From: Pectobacterium carotovorum
GTDB lineage: Bacteria > Pseudomonadota > Gammaproteobacteria > Enterobacterales > Enterobacteriaceae
Direction: 5' to 3'
DNA: 64,000 nucleotides
Assembly: GCF_033898505.1 (NCBI RefSeq)
Contig: NZ_JAXAFK010000002.1
Location: forward strand, 124,001-188,000
A program made the position numbers and the translations under genes. Of the stretch, positions 60,015 to 64,000 are shown piece by piece. The first letter of the stretch is position 1. The number at the start of each line of letters is the position of its first letter. A model generated the notes under the pieces. The model saw nothing but the letters and a program-made list of their open reading frames with translations. It ran no database searches and was not told the DNA's origin.

Positions 60015-60146
60015 TTAATTGATTTATATCGCTTTTAAAATAAATGAAGATGAGTATATATGTGAGTATACAATCTAATAGATCTGGTTTTTAAAATTAT
60101 ATTTATCAGTTGCTTACGTTGTAAAATTCGGTCCGGTCTTGACCAT

Positions 60147-60198
60147 AGTATGAAAGTCAAGTCACCTCAGGGTGGCTTTTTTTATGCCTGAAATTCAG
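60147..60198 (+). repeat. Right 52-bp direct repeat (candidate attR)
   Basis: It repeats 49726-49777 with two mismatches, including the hairpin and T-run of the leuX terminator. Just before it, TTCGGTCCGGTCTTGACCA (60128-60146) resembles the T-arm and acceptor end of leuX in altered form. This is what a tRNA-targeted integration would leave. Confidence 0.85.
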
Positions 60199-60470
60199 AA
60201 GATTGTATCCTTTTCCTGACATCCTTTCCCCAAAACACTCTCAAACTACCTAGTCTTTCTTTTGTAAGCACACACGCTTCTGTTGCACACGGAGAAGCCT
60301 AATCGCCATGCAGAGAGTCGTGTACCGAAAGGAGGATTGTGCTTATGCTGAAACGCAGTGCCTGCGTTGGGTTGCGTGCAGAAGCTCGGGGATCTCTGAA
60401 ACCATATTTCCAGCGGCGCGTTATTCATGCAACCTCATGATTTTTAATAAACGGGAACCTAGGAGGGCGA
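60199..60470. other. Right flank of the island with a possible 31-codon frame
   Basis: After the repeat, no known gene is visible until the acetyltransferase. A 31-codon frame at 60345-60440 (MLKRSACVGLRAEARGSLKP and 11 more basic-rich residues) has a strong AAGGAGG 9 bp before its ATG. It could be a small protein or leader peptide. The bases from 60015 to 60146 are AT-rich and appear empty. Confidence 0.4.
60345..60440 (+). CDS. Possible small basic peptide
   Basis: A 31-residue frame from ATG to TGA, with AAAGGAGG at 60328-60335 spaced 9 bp from the ATG. The predicted peptide is basic (seven Arg or Lys) and has one cysteine. It lies 30 bp upstream of the GTG start of the acetyltransferase gene. 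I do not recognise it, and translation is unproven. Confidence 0.3.
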   Translation: MLKRSACVGLRAEARGSLKPYFQRRVIHATS

Positions 60471-60899
60471 GTGGAATTAATCGTGACGCACGATATTACC
60501 GATAGCGATCGGGAAGAGCTTTTTGCGGGCCTGAGAAGCTACAACCATCGGTTTATTAATCCTGCCTCTTTTGGGCAAATCGGTATTTTTCACCGAAATA
60601 GTGCCGGGACTATGCTTGGCGGGCTGATCGCAATGCGTAAAGGGTTATGGCTGTGTATTGATTATTTGTGGGTGAGCGAAGAATCCAGAGGTTTGAAGTT
60701 CGGTAGCGCGTTGATGAAGGGAGCGGAGCAGGAGGCGATGCGTCTTGGGTGTCGTCATGCGCTTGTGGATACCTTTAGTTTTCAGGCGCTTCCTTTCTAT
60801 GAAAAGCAAGGTTATCAACTGCAAATGTCTTTACCTGATTTTCCTGAGGAAGGCATGTTAAGACACTATCTAATAAAGAAGAATATGCAGGCTGCATGA
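60471..60899 (+). CDS. GNAT-family N-acetyltransferase
   Basis: A 142-residue acetyltransferase. The acetyl-CoA-binding motif ([29 protein letters not shown], about residues 64-92) and the following [15 protein letters not shown] match the GNAT fold. It begins with GTG at 60471 after AGGAGG, which decides the start. The substrate is unknown. It is the first gene after the island and may belong to the ancestral chromosome, since roxA follows 90 bp on. Confidence 0.85.
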   Translation: MELIVTHDITDSDREELFAGLRSYNHRFINPASFGQIGIFHRNSAGTMLGGLIAMRKGLWLCIDYLWVSEESRGLKFGSALMKGAEQEAMRLGCRHALVDTFSFQALPFYEKQGYQLQMSLPDFPEEGMLRHYLIKKNMQAA

Positions 60900-60989
60900 T
60901 AGTTATCCGCCCATTGACCAATGACAAAGTAGATAAGGCGTGGCCTTCTTTATAATCAGGCTCGTTTCTCTTCTCACTGGTGTGGACGC

Positions 60990-62111
60990 ATGGCTTACCA
61001 ACTTAACCTTAACTGGCCAGAATTCTTAGAAAAATACTGGCAAAAACAACCTGTTGTACTGAAGAGCGCTTTCCCTGATTTCGTCGATCCGATTACGCCG
61101 GATGAGCTGGCAGGTCTGGCGATGGAGGCGGAGGTCGATAGCCGTCTGGTCAGCCATAAAAATGGTCAGTGGCAGGCCAGCAACGGGCCGTTTGAGCATT
61201 TTGATAATCTGGGTGAAACCGGTTGGTCGTTGCTGGCTCAGGCGGTGAATCACTGGCATGCGCCGTCTGCCGAACTCGTGCGTCCGTTTCGCGTGTTGCC
61301 GGATTGGCGTTTGGACGATCTGATGATCTCCTTTTCCGTTCCGGGTGGCGGTGTTGGCCCGCATATCGATCAGTATGATGTTTTCATCATTCAGGGGATG
61401 GGTAGCCGCCGCTGGCGAGTGGGTGACAAGCTGCCGATGCGCCAGTTCTGCCCGCACCCTGCGCTGCTGCATGTCGATCCTTTCCCGCCGATCATTGATG
61501 AAGATCTTGAGCCGGGCGACATTCTCTATATTCCGCCAGGTTTCCCGCACGATGGCTTTACTCACGAAACCGCGCTCAACTACTCCGTGGGGTTCCGCGG
61601 GCCGAACGGCAGAGACTTAATCAGCAGCTTTGCTGACTACGTGCTGGAGAACGATCTCGGCGGTGAGCATTACAGCGACCCGGATTTGACCTGTCGCGAG
61701 CATCCGGGGCGGGTTGAAGACTATGAGTTTAACCGCCTGCGCGAGATGATGATCGATGTGATTAATCAGCCAGAAGCGCTTAAACAGTGGTTCGGTCGCT
61801 TTGTGACGACGCCGCGTCACGAGCTGGATATCGCTCCGGCAGAGCCGCCTTACGAGCAGGACGAGATTGTGGGGGCGCTGATGGACGGTGATGTGTTGAC
61901 GCGTCTGAGCGGGCTGCGGGTGCTGGAAGTGGGCGGTAGCTACTTTATCAACAGCGAACGACTGGACACGGTCGATCCGAAAGCAGCGGATGCGTTATGC
62001 CGCTATACCGTTCTCGGTAAAAAAGAACTGGGCGAGGCGCTGGAGAATCCGGCATTCGTGGCTGAGTTAACCGGGCTGGTTAATCAGGGCTACTGGTTCT
62101 TCGACGAATAA
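60990..62111 (+). CDS. roxA: 50S ribosomal protein L16 arginine hydroxylase RoxA (YcfD)
   Basis: A 373-residue 2-oxoglutarate and Fe(II)-dependent oxygenase that hydroxylates an arginine of ribosomal protein L16. The JmjC-type metal triad is H125, D127 and H187, at the same positions as in E. coli YcfD (GPHIDQYD and PGFPHDGF). A dimerisation region and C-terminal winged-helix-like domain follow. Length equals the E. coli enzyme. Monocistronic, with a plain promoter region. Confidence 0.96.
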   Translation: MAYQLNLNWPEFLEKYWQKQPVVLKSAFPDFVDPITPDELAGLAMEAEVDSRLVSHKNGQWQASNGPFEHFDNLGETGWSLLAQAVNHWHAPSAELVRPFRVLPDWRLDDLMISFSVPGGGVGPHIDQYDVFIIQGMGSRRWRVGDKLPMRQFCPHPALLHVDPFPPIIDEDLEPGDILYIPPGFPHDGFTHETALNYSVGFRGPNGRDLISSFADYVLENDLGGEHYSDPDLTCREHPGRVEDYEFNRLREMMIDVINQPEALKQWFGRFVTTPRHELDIAPAEPPYEQDEIVGALMDGDVLTRLSGLRVLEVGGSYFINSERLDTVDPKAADALCRYTVLGKKELGEALENPAFVAELTGLVNQGYWFFDE

Positions 62112-62284
62112 CAGGCTTCTCACAGGCGGCTTCTGAGAACACACGGCAGGTGTGGCTCGAGGCCGCATCTTAGCCTACGAATGGCCTGCTATTGCTCGCA
62201 ATTAGTTATTGATTGAATTAATTGGCAATGGGTAAGTGAGCTATCTTTTAGGGTGATGTGAAATCAACCTCCTGGAGAGACGTC

Positions 62285-63445
62285 ATGTTCCATTCACCCC
62301 AGATACAGCGAAGCGTATTGACGTTATTTTTTGTTATATCGTTCGGCATGTTGCCTCTGCGTTCTTCAGCAGAGGCGGACACACCCGGTTCTTTGATAGA
62401 AAAAACGACGTTGGATGCGAAAAATGGCTTACAGGAAGCAGCTGAACAGTATCTGATTCGATACCGTTCGTTGAGCGGCGTGGATGGGAAAAGTCCACGG
62501 GAAGACACCGGTGCCGTGTTCATCCCGAAAGGCGAAACGCCAAAAGGGGGTTGGCCCGTCGTGGTATGGGCTCACGGGACGGTCGGTGTGCAGACAAGCT
62601 GTGCGCCTTCTCTTAACCCGCGTTCAGCGCGTGATGCGCAGTATCTGAATACGTGGCTGTCGCTGGGGTTTGCCATCGTGGCCCCGGACTATGCGGGGCT
62701 CGGATCTTCCGGGTTGCATCACTATCTCAATGCGCGGGGGGAAGCGTGGAGCGTTCTGGACGGTGTGAAAGCCGCGCTTGGCGCATTCCCGTTACGCAAT
62801 CAACTGACCATTGTGGGGCAGTCGCAAGGGGCACACGCGGCTTTTGCGAGCGTGGGCTACCAGCCTGACTATGCGCCGGATCTGCATATTGTCTCAACCG
62901 TGTTGACCGGCACGCCTTATTTTGATGACAAGACCTCTGCGGCGGCACTTTTCGCCGGGGGCGGTGGGGCGAAAGAGGGCGGCGATCCAAAAATTCCCTA
63001 TGCGATGTACATCTATCTGTCGGCAGCCGATACGGAAAAAGGGCTGAATGTGGATGATTATTTCACGCCGAAAGCCGCTGCTGATGTGTCCGCCGCGCGT
63101 GAAATGTGTATCGATGAGTTAACGAAAAAAGTGATGGATGATGGCCTGAATGCGGGTAATAGCCTGAAGCCTGCAACACAGGGCTTACTGGAAAGTCAGA
63201 CGGCCAGTTTGCGCTATAACACCCTGAAAATCGCCCATCCGGTATTTATTGGTACCGGGACGCAGGATATTGACGTGCCCGCCATCATGCAGCGTGCATT
63301 CGCGCGTGATGTCGCTAAAGCCGGAACGTCAGTTGACGTGCATGAATATAAGGGGATGAACCACAGTGAAACCGTTAATGTTTCACTGCGTGACTCGGTT
63401 CCTTTCGTACTGAAAAATCTGCACGCTGACGCGAAAAAACACTAA
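62285..63445 (+). CDS. Secreted lipase-like alpha/beta hydrolase
   Basis: A 386-residue exported protein. The signal peptide (MFHSPQIQRSVLTLFFVISF, cleaved after RSSA-EA near residue 29) leads to an alpha/beta-hydrolase domain: oxyanion motif VVVWAHGTVGVQTSC (about 90-104), nucleophile serine in IVGQSQGAHAAF (about 181), and the catalytic histidine in GMNHSETV near the C terminus. Related proteins are annotated as secretory lipases or carboxylesterases. In a plant-associated host it could attack a lipid or ester, but that is inference. The ATG at 62285 follows GGAGAG. Confidence 0.85.
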   Translation: MFHSPQIQRSVLTLFFVISFGMLPLRSSAEADTPGSLIEKTTLDAKNGLQEAAEQYLIRYRSLSGVDGKSPREDTGAVFIPKGETPKGGWPVVVWAHGTVGVQTSCAPSLNPRSARDAQYLNTWLSLGFAIVAPDYAGLGSSGLHHYLNARGEAWSVLDGVKAALGAFPLRNQLTIVGQSQGAHAAFASVGYQPDYAPDLHIVSTVLTGTPYFDDKTSAAALFAGGGGAKEGGDPKIPYAMYIYLSAADTEKGLNVDDYFTPKAAADVSAAREMCIDELTKKVMDDGLNAGNSLKPATQGLLESQTASLRYNTLKIAHPVFIGTGTQDIDVPAIMQRAFARDVAKAGTSVDVHEYKGMNHSETVNVSLRDSVPFVLKNLHADAKKH

Positions 63446-63462
63446 GCGACACTTTTACATCA

Positions 63463-63487
63463 ACGTCCCGGTGAGCCTCCGGGACGT
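63463..63487. terminator. Hairpin between the lipase and ABC permease genes
   Basis: ACGTCCCGG (63463-63471) and CCGGGACGT (63479-63487) form a perfect 9-bp stem between convergent genes. There is no T-run, so intrinsic termination is uncertain. Confidence 0.5.
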
Positions 63488-63521
63488 GATGCTTCCCGTT
63501 ATCGGTTACTTTTTCTGTTTA

Positions 63522-64000
63522 TCAAACACGTGCCAGCCATCGACGCGCGGCCTGATTCTCCCGACGGTATTGTCGTTGCCGATACCCTAGAATGCCCCAC
63601 GCCAGCAGGCCGTACAGCGCGGCCAGCATCCAGAGATGCCACCAGAATGCGCCGATCTGAGAAAAATCGGCACCCATCTGATTGAGGCGCAATATTCCCT
63701 GAATCGTAAAGACGGCAGGTACCCACTGCGCAAACCAGTTCAGAGGCGCAGGGATCATTTCCACGGGCCAGATGAAGCCAGAAAGAAAGACAATCGGAAT
63801 GGAAGACAGCAGCACCGCCTGACTGGGGAGATCTTTGCGCGTAAAGGCTGCCCCCAGCACCACACCGAGCCATAGCGTCGAGAGCAGAAAGGGCAGCACA
63901 AACAGCAGCAGCTGGCTCATGCTGGCTTCACGCGCGATGCCATAGGCGTCGAGACAAAAGCCGAGCATGTAGAGCAGTGAGAGCAAATAGGTCCCGCCCA
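63522..64000 (-). CDS. ABC-2 type transporter permease, C-terminal part (cut by the window edge)
   Basis: The C-terminal 159 residues of an inner-membrane permease, beginning outside the window. The pattern of hydrophobic helices and the polar motif SSIPIVFLSGFIWPVEMIPAPLNWFAQWVPAVFTIQGILRLNQMG is typical of the ABC2_membrane family, as in YhhJ- or YbhR-like exporters of drugs or other small molecules. Four helices are visible. The ATPase and HlyD-like partners would lie upstream. It converges on the lipase gene. Confidence 0.85.
   Translation of the reverse strand, partial: GGTYLLSLLYMLGFCLDAYGIAREASMSQLLLFVLPFLLSTLWLGVVLGAAFTRKDLPSQAVLLSSIPIVFLSGFIWPVEMIPAPLNWFAQWVPAVFTIQGILRLNQMGADFSQIGAFWWHLWMLAALYGLLAWGILGYRQRQYRRENQAARRWLARV

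Noticed and set aside
49724..60146. Island considered as an active prophage or integrative element
   Set aside because: No integrase, excisionase, structural phage or conjugation gene is visible, so only a relic or fixed island can be supported.

Overview
This window looks like a stretch of an enterobacterial chromosome from the soft-rot group, most like Pectobacterium. This rests on recognisable protein families and gene order, since no database could be searched. Two blocks keep the Escherichia coli order: yqhD-yqhC-yghB-metC ... exbB-exbD, and ridA, pyrI-pyrB-pyrL, yjgK-like, argI-rraB-yjgM-yjgN ... valS-holC-pepA-lptF-lptG-leuX. Accessory modules sit between the conserved pieces.

Layout. 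1-4704: aldehyde detoxification (yqhD, a nitroreductase, the regulator yqhC), the DedA protein yghB, an intergenic MITE-like repeat and metC. 5023-10379: an accessory module splits metC from exbB. It holds a carotenoid-oxygenase-family enzyme with a divergent TetR regulator and paired operators, and a three-gene TRAP transporter. 11096-12535: exbB-exbD, with a Fur-like box and an unusual 17-bp triple repeat upstream. 12649-19216: a sucrose regulon (scrK, scrY, scrA, scrB, scrR) with a clear ScrR-type operator. 19510-24274: a bactofilin, an unrecognised small protein, a PLP decarboxylase, and an HxlR-yhbP-yraR cluster. 24285-27151: anaerobic ribonucleotide reductase nrdDG, whose promoter region carries FNR-, NrdR- and DnaA-like sites. 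27370-34862: ridA, pyrBI with leader peptide and attenuator, a YhcH-family gene, an MFS efflux pump with a divergent GlxA-type regulator, argI with two ARG boxes, and rraB. 34965-49407: yjgM, yjgN, an M48 peptidase, an exported alpha/beta hydrolase, a chemoreceptor, a RidA paralogue, then valS, holC, pepA, lptF and lptG.

49639-60198: tRNA-Leu(CAA), the leuX locus, followed by an island of about 10.4 kb. The island is bounded by two 52-bp direct repeats that match at 50 positions. It carries a complete type I restriction-modification operon (hsdM-hsdS-hsdR with overlapping genes), a rhuM-like gene broken by two in-frame TAG codons inside a 9-bp tandem repeat, a ParDE-type toxin-antitoxin pair and an orphan XRE-type regulator with its own operator. 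No integrase is visible, so this looks like a fixed or relic defence island. 60471-64000: core-type genes resume (a GNAT acetyltransferase, the ribosomal oxygenase roxA, a secreted lipase-like hydrolase and the C-terminal part of an ABC-2 permease).

For an undescribed system, the best candidates are the amber-interrupted rhuM with its microsatellite, the orphan XRE protein with an uncharacterised C-terminal domain inside the leuX island, and the regulated carotenoid-oxygenase module. None of these can be called new from sequence alone.
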